Of a DNA stretch of 64,000 bases, positions 45,460-54,482 are shown in pieces. The translations under genes and the position numbers were made by a program. The stretch spans positions 3,658,001 through 3,722,000 of the forward strand of contig OZ240666.1 in assembly GCA_965198675.1 (NCBI GenBank), read 5' to 3'. The stretch comes from Prochloron sp965198675. GTDB taxonomy: Bacteria > Cyanobacteriota > Cyanobacteriia > Cyanobacteriales > Prochloraceae. The notes below the pieces were generated by a model. That model did not search any database. It was not told where the DNA came from and saw nothing but the letters and a program-made list of their open reading frames with translations. Position 1 is the first letter of the stretch. Each line of letters starts with the position of its first letter.

Positions 45460-45699
45460 TCAAGTTTTGCCTTGCGCCTCAATATATTTTTGAATGGTAA
45501 CGCTAGAAACATTCCCCGCCGTAGAAACCAAATAGCTGCGGGTCCACATTGAAGGCATTTTTTTGAGCTTTGGGAATTCCTTCCTAAGAACATAAGAAGA
45601 ATATCCTTTGATGCGGTGCATAATTTGAGCAGGAGAAAGGCTCGGGGGACAATTGAGAAACAAGTGAACGTGGTCCGTTTCAATCGCCAAGCTAATCAC
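45460..45699 (-). pseudogene. tnpA: IS200/IS605 transposase TnpA (Y1, HUH), C-terminal fragment
   Basis: 79 residues: AIETDHVHLFLNCPP includes the HUH motif, followed by MHRIKGYSSYVLRKEFP and the catalytic tyrosine helix SVTIQKYIEAQ. The first ~55 residues are missing and the fragment is joined at about 45700 to an intron 3' end. A structured element end (GCGCAAAGCGCCGTCAAG with a CCACCCCCTAGGGGGTGG hairpin) lies at 45396-45465. Confidence 0.85.
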
Positions 45700-45808
45700 A
45701 GGAAAAGTACGGTAGCGGGGAAGCCCGGCGTCTTCAGACCAGGGAGGAACCGCGCCACGTCCGGTTCTTAGGGGAGGGGATTAAGGCAACTTATGAACCT
45801 TACCCGAC
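45700..45808 (+). mobile_element. Group II intron 3' remnant (part of domain V, domain VI)
   Basis: CCACGTCCGGTTCTTAGGGG matches the second strand of domain V of the remnant at 44036, and a domain VI hairpin ends TTACCCGAC at 45808. The first strand is degenerate. It truncates the TnpA fragment. Confidence 0.5.
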
Positions 45809-46173
45809 AATGGAGGGAGTTATGGGGAAGACGGGTATGATGAGCGTACAGCGAATCAGAGTGCGGCTCGTTCCCTGTGAAAGCCTGCTAAGGCCAGGCT
45901 TGGCCTTAGCAGGGGCGTAAGCCACATATAAGCAGGGGCTTGGTTTCAGGCTAAAAACTCAGTGAGAATCTAAGCCGGGAAACTGGCTGAAAACCTGAGA
46001 AATCCTATCTGAATTAGTGGACCCGCAAGGGAAAACTGAAGAGAAATTAGATGATTCTGAAAAGGATTACCGAAACTCTAAGATAGTGATAACCAAACCA
46101 TGATAACTGAATGAACTATGAGGGTGAGCAGACGGTCAGTAATCGTGTTAAGTAAGCCCCTCACGTGAGGGAG

Positions 46174-48920
46174 GTTACACTAGAGGGGCTGAGGTTAAAT
46201 ACCAACCGCCCCCGTGCTTAGAACCGTGCCGTATCTACGCTCACACGGCTCCCCGGTTTCATCGCTGTTAAGCTGCTCTTCCGAGTTATACCTTCCTTTA
46301 TCCGGGTCTTATGGACCTCCTGATGTTGGTGGCATTCTCGGTGTAGGGCGACACAGTTTCTGGGCTTCCAGTTAGTATGGTCCCCATCGACGTGGTGCAA
46401 TTCCACAGTGTCGTCCGGCAAAAACGGTAGGTTGCAGTGAGAGCATCTCCCCTTTTGTCGGGTTATAGCCTGTCCGGTCGGGCTGTCTTTGTACATCTTT
46501 GACTTACGGCTTACCCAGTAGGTCAGATTCCCATCGAATGGGCTTGCAGCTCCCTTAACCATCACATGGCTGTTCACCTTCCAGGGGATTTTTGGGAAGG
46601 CTGTATCGATTTGAGCATTCGTGAGAATTCTTTTAGCAGCCCCTTTCACTTTCGGGGCTGGTTTGTTATTATTTGTCTCACGGAAATTATTCCGGGTCTC
46701 TAGGGACTCTAGCTCTTTTCCTTTGAGGTGGGCTAAAGTTCCTGCCTTTTTGGCAGATAACAATTTCTTTATCTCCTTCTGCTTTGTTCTGGCTTTATCC
46801 CTTCTTAACTTCTTCCATAACCAGTGGCTAACGAACCAGAGGCTATGCTTGCCCATATTGCAGAATCGGTGGTAATTCCTCCATCCTCTGACCTTTGACC
46901 CAATCGCCGCTAGTCGGAACTCGGTGTCTCTTTTCCTCCCCGATTTGTCGGGTACACCCGTGTTACTCCACGTCTTCTTGATTTCCTCTTTGATGCTTAC
47001 GTATGATTCATGGCTCGGTGTAGATTTGAATCTTCTTCTGGAGTCCACTCGAAAGTGCCATCCCAAAAAGTCGAATTCTTCCGTCGCCTTAGACACCTTA
47101 GTCTTAGCCTCATTTATCTTTAAGCCTCTCTGCGCTAACCATTCATCTATGTCACTCCGCAGCTTCTGGATATCGGCGTTGGGTTTACAGATGAATATGG
47201 CGTCGTCTGCGTATCTGATACCCCTTATACCGAATCCCTGTCTCCCGAATTGTTTCCGGGAATATTGGTCTGAACCTAGGTTCTCGAATCCATCTAGGGC
47301 GATATTTGCTAGTAGAGGCGATATTACCCCGCCTTGGGGGGTTCCTTCCTCGCTAGAGGGGTATTCTCCCTTGACACCTGCCTTAATTGCTCTCTTCAGT
47401 CCCTGTTTGTCTTCCTTGGGTAAGACTACTCCTTTTAGCATCGCCTCATGGCTTATCTTATCGAAGCATTTTGAGATGTCTGTTTCCAGTATTCTTTTGT
47501 CTCTCCCGTTGGTTCTGCTGCTCAGGTTGTTATAGACTAGCCTTTGGGCGTCGTGGGTAGAGCGTCCGGGTCTGAACCCATAGCTCCTATCTCCCGCTGT
47601 AGCTTCGTAGGCTGGCTCTGCTGCATACTTCAGCAAACATTGCCATGCTCTATCAGCTATTGTTGGGATACCCAGTCCTCTGACCTTGCCTTTGGACTTC
47701 GGGATGTTGACTCTTCTGAGCTTCTGGTGCTGCCATCTCTCCCATTTCTGATGTATCCGTTGGCATAGAGCTAACCGCTCTTTAGTTGAGAGGGCAGTTT
47801 TCCCATCCACTCCAGGTGTCCGTTTCCCGGTGTTAATTAGGGTTACCTGACGTACAGCTAACGCTTTGGCTGCCCGACTGCGCAATAACAGTCTTTGCAA
47901 GCGTTTGACCTCGGCTTTGTTACCGTTCTTTTGAGCTTTGAAGATTGCGCGCTGTAACCGAAAGACTTGGCGGCGGAATTTCTTCCACGGCATATCTTTC
48001 CAGACATCGTCCGACTTTTTCCGCACTTTGAGCCTTGCAAGCAAGGAATCTAATACGGTTACCATCAGCGGTATTGACTTGTAATCGGTCGTTCTGATAA
48101 TCACAGTTTGTTCTCTTCTGTAATGAAACCCGGCGGCAATTACGCCGCTTCCTACCCTCACCGTTCCGATAAGACTGTTGTCATCCAGCCTCCACCACCG
48201 ACATCGACCAGGCTATTGCAACCCGTATCGGTGGAAGTCCGGCAAGTTTCTACTCGTTCCGAACGGACTATTGTTTTTACCCAGGAAACCCATCTCAGGA
48301 GTGTAAGTGCCTGGTTAGTGCCTTACGAGTATTCTTTCGGCCTCTCTTCTGCTATGCACGGTTATGCAGTGTCGGACTTTAGGTCTTTTTTCAGATGGGA
48401 CGCTAAGGCGGTTGCTTGCGCAATCACGCTAGGTTATTCCGGTGTTCTCCCCATTAGCGCCGTGGTTTCCAACCGTTTTGTTACCACTGATTACGCCCTG
48501 CTTCCAGCTTCACTCCGGGTGACTAGCCCTCGGTGTGAACAGATAGAAATTCACGCTACTCCTTAGCGGGAGGGACTTGCTTCCCATGATTTCTAACCAT
48601 GTGCTCACCCTCATAATCCATTCAATTGTCAAGGTTCGGTTATTACTACCTTGTGAGTTCGGCTGCTCACCTCCCTCTCCGCCATATTTCCGGGGATTTC
48701 CCCCTCTTTTCCGGCAGGTCCGATGTAATCTCCTTAGATTTTCAGCCAGTTTCCCGACTTAGATTGCCCCTGGATTTTCGCCTTCACGTGTAGTCTCTCT
48801 TCGGTTTGACCTTTGAACCTTTTGGCCTCTCTGACTGTCCTCTGGGAGCCTATAACGTTGAACCAAGCCTAGGTTTATATGCGGGTCTTAACCCGCGACT
48901 TCACCTAGAACGAGCCGCAC
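46174..48920 (-). mobile_element. Group II intron with intact maturase, nested on the opposite strand
   Basis: On the minus strand the 5' end is GTGCGGCTCGTTCTAGG at 48920, followed by domain I, the maturase gene in domain IV, domain V at 46249-46219 (GAGCCGTGTGAGCG-TAGA-TACGGCACGGTTC) and a domain VI ending GTGTAAC at 46174. 2,747 nt. All parts needed for splicing and mobility are present. It is inserted in domain I of the plus-strand intron at 45861, to which it is closely related. Confidence 0.85.
46218..48065 (-). CDS. ltrA: Group II intron-encoded reverse transcriptase/maturase with HNH endonuclease
   Basis: 615 residues from ATG 48065 (the open frame begins 32 codons earlier in intron RNA sequence). 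N-terminal RT0 helices (DDVWKDMPWKKFRRQVFRLQ), RT domain with GKVRGLGIPTIADRA, GFRPGRS, TPQGGVISPLLANIAL and the catalytic RYADDAIF, maturase X domain (RGWRNYHRFCN), and a C-terminal HNH: RCSHCNLPF, ELHHVDGDH, ALHREC. It binds the intron RNA, aids splicing and primes insertion into DNA. Complete, so probably functional and able to act on the related ORF-less copies. Confidence 0.93.
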   Translation of the reverse strand: MVTVLDSLLARLKVRKKSDDVWKDMPWKKFRRQVFRLQRAIFKAQKNGNKAEVKRLQRLLLRSRAAKALAVRQVTLINTGKRTPGVDGKTALSTKERLALCQRIHQKWERWQHQKLRRVNIPKSKGKVRGLGIPTIADRAWQCLLKYAAEPAYEATAGDRSYGFRPGRSTHDAQRLVYNNLSSRTNGRDKRILETDISKCFDKISHEAMLKGVVLPKEDKQGLKRAIKAGVKGEYPSSEEGTPQGGVISPLLANIALDGFENLGSDQYSRKQFGRQGFGIRGIRYADDAIFICKPNADIQKLRSDIDEWLAQRGLKINEAKTKVSKATEEFDFLGWHFRVDSRRRFKSTPSHESYVSIKEEIKKTWSNTGVPDKSGRKRDTEFRLAAIGSKVRGWRNYHRFCNMGKHSLWFVSHWLWKKLRRDKARTKQKEIKKLLSAKKAGTLAHLKGKELESLETRNNFRETNNNKPAPKVKGAAKRILTNAQIDTAFPKIPWKVNSHVMVKGAASPFDGNLTYWVSRKSKMYKDSPTGQAITRQKGRCSHCNLPFLPDDTVELHHVDGDHTNWKPRNCVALHRECHQHQEVHKTRIKEGITRKSSLTAMKPGSRVSVDTARF

Positions 48921-49396
48921 TAACGTTAATCCCTATCTGCCCACGATGAGGACTAATCATCCAGGTCGAAGCTGGGAACAGGGCGCAATCAGAGGTAAAC
49001 AAGCGGTGGATAACCACACTGGCGCGCTTTGGGGAGAACACCGGAATAACTTAATGTGAATCATCTAAAAAAAAGTTAACCATCAATACTACATAAATTA
49101 AAATTATAGAAGAGAGACCGCAAGAATACTCGTAAGGCAAACTGATAGCACTTACACTCCTGAGCAGGGGGTCAAAAGATGAGTTTCCTGGGTAAAAACA
49201 ATAGTTCATTCGGAACGAGTAGAAACTTACTCAACTTCCACCTGAAGCGGGGGTCCAAACTCATAGCCAAGGTGGTGGATTCAGTAGATTGCTGGATTAT
49301 CGGAAGAGTGAGGGTAAGAAGGGCGTAATTGCCCGATGGATTCTAGAGAGAAGATGACAAGTCGTAATTATCAGAGCTGAATACGGAGCCTAAATT

Positions 49397-50756
49397 GTGA
49401 AAATCACTAAACTGGTCCCAACTGAATACCGCAGCCTAAGAGCCTTGATGCTAGATATGTCAGTTCTGCTGTACATGAGGCGGATTGGCAGGAGGGCTGA
49501 CGATGTCTGGAAGGATTTACCCTGGAAGAAATTCCAGTGCCAGGTCTTCCGATTACAGCGTGCCATCTTCAAAGCGCAAAAGAACGGTAACAAAACTAAG
49601 GTCAAACGCTTACAACGACTACTGTTATGCAGTCGTGCAGCCCAAGCTCTAGCCATACGGCAAGTTACCCAGAGCAATCAAGGAAGTGCGGCTCGTTCCA
49701 GGCGAAAGTCGCGGCTTAATAGCCGAAACATAAACCTGGGCTTGGTACTGTAAGAATGGAGGAAAATGTAGGATGCGTTACGCTGACAGATTCTGCCAAG
49801 GCAGCTGCTACGTACGATGCGTTACGCCAACAATACAAACTTTGTTGGCGTAACGCATCGTACCCGGCCGCTAATGAGGAGAATCTATGGGACGCCAAGG
49901 GCGGCACCTTCGGTGTAACAGGTATCCCGGAAACGGGTGAAGCGAATCATCGGAAAAAGTGTCCAAATTGTAGGAGTACAGCGTTTTAGTTTGGCGGTAG
50001 CGCGTCTTAATGGGCTTCCGAACCGATAATCAAAACCCCGCTGCGTTATTCCTTGACAGCAGCATCCTTGGGAAATCGGTGGGCGAATTGATGAGACCTA
50101 AAGATTCAGACCAATTTCTGATTTGGAACGAGAAGAAACGAACAAGAGTCACTCCGGTTGGCATCGGAGAGGAACGGCAGGCATACGTTTATCGACCATG
50201 TTCGGGTAGGACGCGGGAAAGAAACACTTAAGAGACAACTGCCCGCAATGGCTCAGAGTCTAAAACGGCTGCTGAAGAAGGAGTTCCACAGAGCTTAAAG
50301 CTCAATAACGCACTAAAAGGTGACGATTGGTTGGGTAAGTAGTAAGCAGTTAGTAAGAGGACGAAGGTAATGGAAACTACCGAAGCCAACGGTAGACACA
50401 AAGTTATCAATGGGTTAAAGTGATTCACGAGCTATAGGAGCCGGATGAGGGGAAACTTTCATGTCCGGTTCTGAAGCGGAGTTGGGGCTAGTGATAGCTC
50501 CTTCGACCGTAACAGAAGACCCCCGGAGTGGATGGTAAAACAGCCTTGACTACCAAGGAAAGGTTGGTCTTGTGTCAGCGTCTTAATAGGCACTGGCATA
50601 AATGGAACCATAAACCACGCTCGTTGGGTAAATATCCCCAAGCCTAACGGCAAAACCAGGGGATTAGGCATTCCCACTATCGCTGATAGAGCCTGGCAAT
50701 GCTTGCTGAAATATGCAGCAGAACCGGCTTATGAGGCGATGGCCGGAGAAAGAAGT
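49397..50756 (+). pseudogene. Maturase gene of the outer intron, split by an inner intron and truncated
   Basis: 49397-49685 encodes the RT0 region (ADDVWKDLPWKKFQCQVFRLQ...ALAIRQVTQSNQG). After the 828-nt insertion the sequence resumes as KTPGVDGKTALTTKERLVLC, then a frameshift near 50625 leads to VNIPKPNGKTRGLGIPTIAD and AEPAYEAMAGERS. The RT catalytic YADD part and everything after are missing. Closest relative in the window is the maturase at 46218. Confidence 0.85.
49686..50513 (+). mobile_element. ORF-less group II intron inserted in a maturase gene
   Basis: 5' end GTGCGGCTCGTTCCAGG (49686), a GTAGGATGCGTTAC palindrome inside domain I (49770-49863), domain V at 50438-50471 (GAGCCGGATGAGG-GGAAAC-TTTCATGTCCGGTTC) and 3' end CGACCGTAAC at 50513. 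828 nt. Joining 49685 to 50514 gives CAA GGA AAG AAG ACC CCC, i.e. QGKKTPGVDG, matching TGKRTPGVDG of the intact maturase, which supports the exact boundaries. Confidence 0.9.
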
Positions 50757-51712
50757 TGAGGCGAAATTATCTTTGACACGCCTCAGCCAAAATGGCAAGT
50801 AGACAGAATTCAGTGCTGGTCTTTCACTGAATCGTGGAACCGAAGCTCTACCGGGGGATAGGAACCAACCCAGCCAACGAAGAAAAACTAAGCGAAACAA
50901 CAGGATAAGCCCTACAGAGTCTAGTGGGAGGTCGATTACCACTAGTAGGTCAGAGGCAACAAAGACGGAACTCTCTGGAGGGTAAAGGATGAGTGAAAAA
51001 GCAAATGCTCCTCTGTAATGGGGGAGATAAGGGGACGCCTTTGGCGGTTGCTTACGCAATCAAAATTTGCCCAAGACCTGCAGGAATAGCAGACTTCACA
51101 ACAGGGTTCGATACGAAATAGAAAGACAACTAGAAACCAAACTGAAGGAAAAGTTAGATGATAGCGACGACGCTAGAAAATGGACCAGAAGGACAGTTAA
51201 CAGAGTGGGGCGACATTCATTGGCGTCGCGCGAAGAAGATTGTTAGGAATTTACGCGGTCGGATATTTCGTGACCGAAAGCTTGGAAACTACAGAAGATT
51301 AATACGCTTGCAAAAGTTAATGAAGCGTAGCCGTGCGAACCTATTACTGAGCATTAGACAAATCACGCAGCGGAAGATCCCCCCTTACCCCCCTTATCAT
51401 CCCACCCCTCCCATCCTCTATCCCCCCTAGGCAAACACCAGCATCCCCTGGACGCCAAGGGCGGGACGCCAAGGGCGGTTGCTTCGCAAAGCTTCGCAAT
51501 AGGGGGGGGATTAAGGGGGGGGGTTACACCGGAAAGCAAACAGCCGGGGTAGATGGAGAGATTATAGATACCCCAGCACAGCGTGTGAAACTTGCCAACA
51601 GATTGGTTCCTTAAATTGTCCGAAAGAGTTCCAAGTAGGTTGGAAACAGCAGGAGCCGGATGCTTGGAAACTTGCAAGTCCGGTACTGTGGAGGGGAAAA
51701 CCTGTCGCATGT
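50757..51712 (+). mobile_element. Second-family maturase intron remnant
   Basis: Starts where the outer maturase gene breaks off (TTGAGGCGAAATTATC) and contains a maturase gene fragment at 51158-51604, then domain V at 51653-51686 (GAGCCGGATGCTTGG-AAAC-TTGCAAGTCCGGTAC) and a short domain VI ending about 51712. Its right flank is a TnpB gene, its left flank a maturase gene, so rearrangement has occurred. Most of the RT is deleted. Confidence 0.65.
51158..51604 (+). pseudogene. Maturase fragment of a second intron family
   Basis: ATG 51158 opens MIATTLENGPEGQLTEW then DIHWRRAKKIVRNLRGRIF and SRANLLLSIRQITQ, the N-terminal maturase domain of a family different from that at 46218. At 51371-51527 a C-rich/G-rich inverted repeat (GATCCCCCCTTACC... 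and GGGATTAAGGGGGG) is inserted; the gene resumes as GKQTAGVDGEIIDTPAQRVK and ends. The insertion point is the same RQxTQ...GKxT junction that an intron occupies in the gene at 49397. Confidence 0.8.
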
Positions 51713-51724
51713 CTACCTATTCCG

Positions 51725-52118
51725 AGAACAAGTATTGACTATAGTTGGCAAAATTAAACCCACCCCAGACCAGGTACAAAAGCTTGAGCTAATTTTGGGG
51801 GCTTTTGCTGATGCTTGCAACTATATCAATGCAACCGTCAATCCTAAAATTAAGAACAAAAACCGGATTCAAGCTGAAGTTTATAAGACGGTTCGAGAGC
51901 AGTTTAGCCTATCAGCTAACCTTGCTGTCCGTGCTGGTGCTAGAGTTGCGTCTAATCGTAAAACAGCAGCTTTAAAGAAAAGACCTGTTAAAGCGCTTAC
52001 CCTGCTCAGCAGATTATGACGCTCGGATTTTCTCTTACCGGGAGTAAAGACCAAACCGTTAGTTTGTCTACAGTTGCAGGACGCGAGCGAATCAAATTGA
52101 TTTTAGGAAATTATAGCA
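51725..52118 (+). pseudogene. TnpB (IS605 OrfB) N-terminal fragment
   Basis: REQVLTIVGKIKPTPDQVQK, FADACNYINATVNP and REQFSLSANLAVRAGARVAS are the N-terminal TnpB domain. Near 51990 the frame breaks (the next frame gives CSADYDARIFSYRE), then VSLSTVAGRERIKLILGNY appears in another frame and stops at the repeat at 52118. The nuclease half is absent. Confidence 0.8.
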
Positions 52119-52411
52119 CGTACCTTGACAGTGACCAGTGACCAGTTATAGCAATGGCCAAGGTAGACAGGGTAGAAGGAGTGTGTCTCCACACCCCAGC
52201 CCCCCTCCAAAACCGTGCTTGCAGCTTTCACCGCCGCACACGGCTTCTTGTAACCTGTGGCTGTCCAGCCATTGACACCCTTAGATACGAGATTTGGTTT
52301 CCGTTTCCGGTTTAGATATCCTTGGTCTGCCTTTCCCAACATTTTCCTTTACTTTAGTTGCCCGCCCATTTCTTCTTCACCTTTAAGGCGTGGTATTGTC
52401 TTTTTCGAGAA

Positions 52412-53323
52412 CTATAGAACCCATTTGAGATCTTTTTAAGTAGTGGCTAGCCTTTTAAGCATCAGTCGGACAAAACATAGACTAATCTTGGTATTAGCCT
52501 GCTCAAGAGTCCTTTCAAAGTTTTTGACCAAACTCTTGCATCTTTCCATCCACGAATTAGTTCTTTCAATCACCCACCGCGCTTTTACTGGCACAAAACC
52601 GGTTTTTCCTTCCTTTTTCTTTTGAGCTTTTGATGGTTTACGGGAGATCTTAAATCTAATCTTAGTCATAATCGCCGGATAAATTTTATGTAATTCCTGT
52701 GTCAGTTTTTCTGGGTGATATCCATGGTCAAGCAAAATGGTAATCTTGGGGATGTTGACTGGTTTAGACTTGAAATAATCTATGTTTTTCGATAACATTT
52801 CAATCAAACCCACATCGTCAGATACCGATGCTTTGGTGCAATGACTAAAAAAAGGAAAGCCCAAAGTATCTACTGCTAGATGTCTTTTAAGACCATTGGT
52901 AGACTTGTAAAAACAAAACCCTTTCGACTTTACACTGGCGTTACAGGTATTTTTTACCGCTTGGGAGTCAATGATGATTAGGGTTGTCCATTGCCCTTTT
53001 TTTTTAACTTGCTGACGGACTCTACTATGCAAGATATCTCTGATTGCTTCGATTACCCCAAGCGATCGCCACTGTTTGTAGTACCAAAATACTGTGGAAT
53101 AGGGGGGCAAGTCTTTGGGTAAGTCACACCAATTACAACCATTCTTTAATTGGTACAAGATACCATCTAAAATCTGCCTTTTACTCCATTTTGGTGGTCT
53201 TGTCTGTTTCTTTTTGGGCAACAGAGGTTCTATTATTTTCCACTCCCCGTCTGTCAAACTACTTGAGTACGGCATTTTTTCCCTATTTTACTCCACAACA
53301 GAGATCTCAAATGGGTTCTATAG
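52412..53323 (-). mobile_element. IS5-family insertion sequence
   Basis: Perfect 22-bp terminal inverted repeats: CTATAGAACCCATTTGAGAT (52412-52433, plus two bases) and its complement at 53302-53323. 912 bp with one transposase gene filling it. A TA dinucleotide at each edge may be the target duplication. It sits in domain I-IV of a group II intron, and intron sequence reads on across it. Confidence 0.92.
52436..53275 (-). CDS. IS5-family DDE transposase
   Basis: 279 residues, full length. N-terminal LTDGEWKIIEPLLPKK helix-turn-helix region and LYQLKNGCNWCDLPKDLPP, first catalytic Asp in TLIIIDSQAVKNT, second in ITILLDHGYH, and the ARWVIERTNSWMERC signature with the catalytic Glu. Both ends fit within the inverted repeats. 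Appears intact and potentially active. Confidence 0.93.
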   Translation of the reverse strand: MPYSSSLTDGEWKIIEPLLPKKKQTRPPKWSKRQILDGILYQLKNGCNWCDLPKDLPPYSTVFWYYKQWRSLGVIEAIRDILHSRVRQQVKKKGQWTTLIIIDSQAVKNTCNASVKSKGFCFYKSTNGLKRHLAVDTLGFPFFSHCTKASVSDDVGLIEMLSKNIDYFKSKPVNIPKITILLDHGYHPEKLTQELHKIYPAIMTKIRFKISRKPSKAQKKKEGKTGFVPVKARWVIERTNSWMERCKSLVKNFERTLEQANTKISLCFVRLMLKRLATT

Positions 53324-53779
53324 GCGTCTTCTTCAATTTCAAGTACTTCCTTTGGGTCTCGGTTACAGCGAGCAATAGTTTCAGCCATTACTGGTTTTCG
53401 TTTCGTTCTCGCATCCTATCCGTCGTTCTCGCTAGAGCTTGCTAACTCCCTCCTGGTTACCACACCAGATGGAAACCCCCCCCTTAGTCCCCCCGACGTT
53501 TTTCATCGTTCCGAATCTAAGATTGTTCTGAGCCTTTAGGTTCGACCATTTCGCCCGCTATCCCCCCAGGGAAACCTCTATCCCTATAAAAACGAGGCGG
53601 GGTTTTGATTGATAGCCAGGAAGCCCATGAAGAGGTATCACCCTCAAACTATATCGCTGTACTCCTAGATGTTAGACGCTTTTTACGGCGGTGTACTTAC
53701 TACAGTTTTCTGCTTCTGTTAACCATATGCTCTCCCTATTAGCGCCAGGGTTACTTTCGTACCTGATTACGCCCTGTTA

Positions 53780-53875
53780 CCTGCCCGCGGCATTGATTAA
53801 TGGCGCGGGCGCGGCGCTCTGCAGGGGTGCGCTTTCCACCTCGAATGCGATTCGAGAAAATGCACCGCACCGCAG
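53780..53875 (-). repeat. 85-bp palindrome-rich repeat (third copy)
   Basis: CGCGGCATTGATTAATGGCG...CTCGAATGCGATTCGAG is the inverse of 41500-41590 and 42860-42955 (CTCGAATCGCATTCGAG...CGCCATTAATCAATGCCGCG). All three copies lie in the same loop of intron domain I, between the CTGCCCACAC and GGGAACAGGGCGGAATC blocks. Confidence 0.85.
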
Positions 53876-54231
53876 CTTCATCTCCCGGATGCAACCCACC
53901 CCCTTCGCCTCCTCCCGGGAGGGGGTTGGGGGGTGGGTTGCTTGATTTCACAGGTTAGATGTGGTCAGATAAGGAGTCCACGTTCCCTTCGTAGGCGGGA
54001 CTTGATTTCTCTCACCCGCATCCTAAATTCAGTTGTCATGGGACGCTTACGCGGTTGCAAGCGCAATCAGCTCCCTTTTGGGAAATCCGCTTTTCAGCCC
54101 TTTTCAAGGCTTAGATTGAACGGGGGCTGCTTACCCAAGCTCCGGCTTATTCTTGGCTACGCCTCGATTTCACCGGAAACGATTCGGACATCATCAAGGC
54201 AATTCAGGAGTGTGCTAACAGGAGAGTGCAG

Positions 54232-54291
54232 ATGCCCAAATCCTATAGTCGTGATTTTCGTGAGAAGGTCATTGAAGCCATCGAATTATAG
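54232..54291 (+). pseudogene. IS630-family transposase N-terminal fragment
   Basis: ATG 54232 gives MPKSYSRDFREKVIEAIEL and a TAG at 54289-54291, the usual start of IS630-type transposases. Nothing further of the gene is present. Confidence 0.6.
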
Positions 54292-54482
54292 CAAGCGCCA
54301 AGGGGCTTAGTACGCTCTCCGGGAGTTGGATATAGTCCAAGAGAAATGTTCAAAACCTCTGTCAGACTGAAGAAACTGGTAACTAGTCACTGCTAACTCA
54401 TAACTGGTCACTGGTCACCTGTCATGGTACGTGCTATATATAGGATTAGCGCGAAAGCCCCCGTGCTTCAGTCGGGGGTAAG

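Larger units (their letters stand above)
45861..50756 (+). mobile_element. Outer maturase-encoding group II intron, interrupted twice and 3'-truncated
   Basis: The 5' end GTGCGGCTCGTTCCCTGTG is at 45861. Its domain I runs to 46173, is broken by the minus-strand intron (46174-48920), resumes at 48921 with TAACGTTAATCCCTATCTGC and continues to its maturase gene at 49397. That gene is split by an ORF-less intron at 49686-50513 and ends abruptly near 50756 at another intron family. No domain V of its own is found, so it cannot splice as it stands. Confidence 0.75.
52163..54193 (-). mobile_element. ORF-less group II intron on the minus strand, interrupted by an IS5-family element
   Basis: The minus strand shows a 5' end GTCCGAATCGTTTCCGG near 54193, domain I blocks (GGCTTCCTGGCTATCAATC; GCGAAATGGTCGAACC; GGATGCGAGAACGAAAC), an IS at 52412-53323, then domain V at 52246-52211 (AAGCCGTGTGCGGCGG-TGAAAG-CTGCAAGCACGGTT) and a domain VI ending near 52163. 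It also carries the 85-bp palindromic repeat seen at 41500-41590 and 42860-42955. Confidence 0.75.
52118..54433. repeat. Inverted repeats bracketing a 2.3-kb mosaic block
   Basis: ATAGCACGTACCTTGACAG with TGACCAGTGACCAGTTAT (52118-52150) is mirrored at 54396-54433 (ATAACTGGTCACTGGTCACC and TGTCATGGTACGTGCTAT). About 36 bp match with small differences. The block holds a minus-strand intron, an IS5-family copy and an IS630 piece. It may be a composite element or chance use of the AACTGG dispersed repeat. Confidence 0.6.

Noticed and set aside
46924..47535. 203-codon plus-strand ORF
   Set aside because: Antisense to the intact maturase, whose motifs are unambiguous on the minus strand.
51371..51527. 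C-rich/G-rich inverted repeat as a transcription terminator
   Set aside because: No T-run and the same repeat is dispersed through the window, including inside ldcA, so it is better read as a miniature repeat insertion.
53044..53445. 133-codon ORF across the right end of the IS5-family element
   Set aside because: It is antisense to the transposase and runs through the inverted repeat; no family features.
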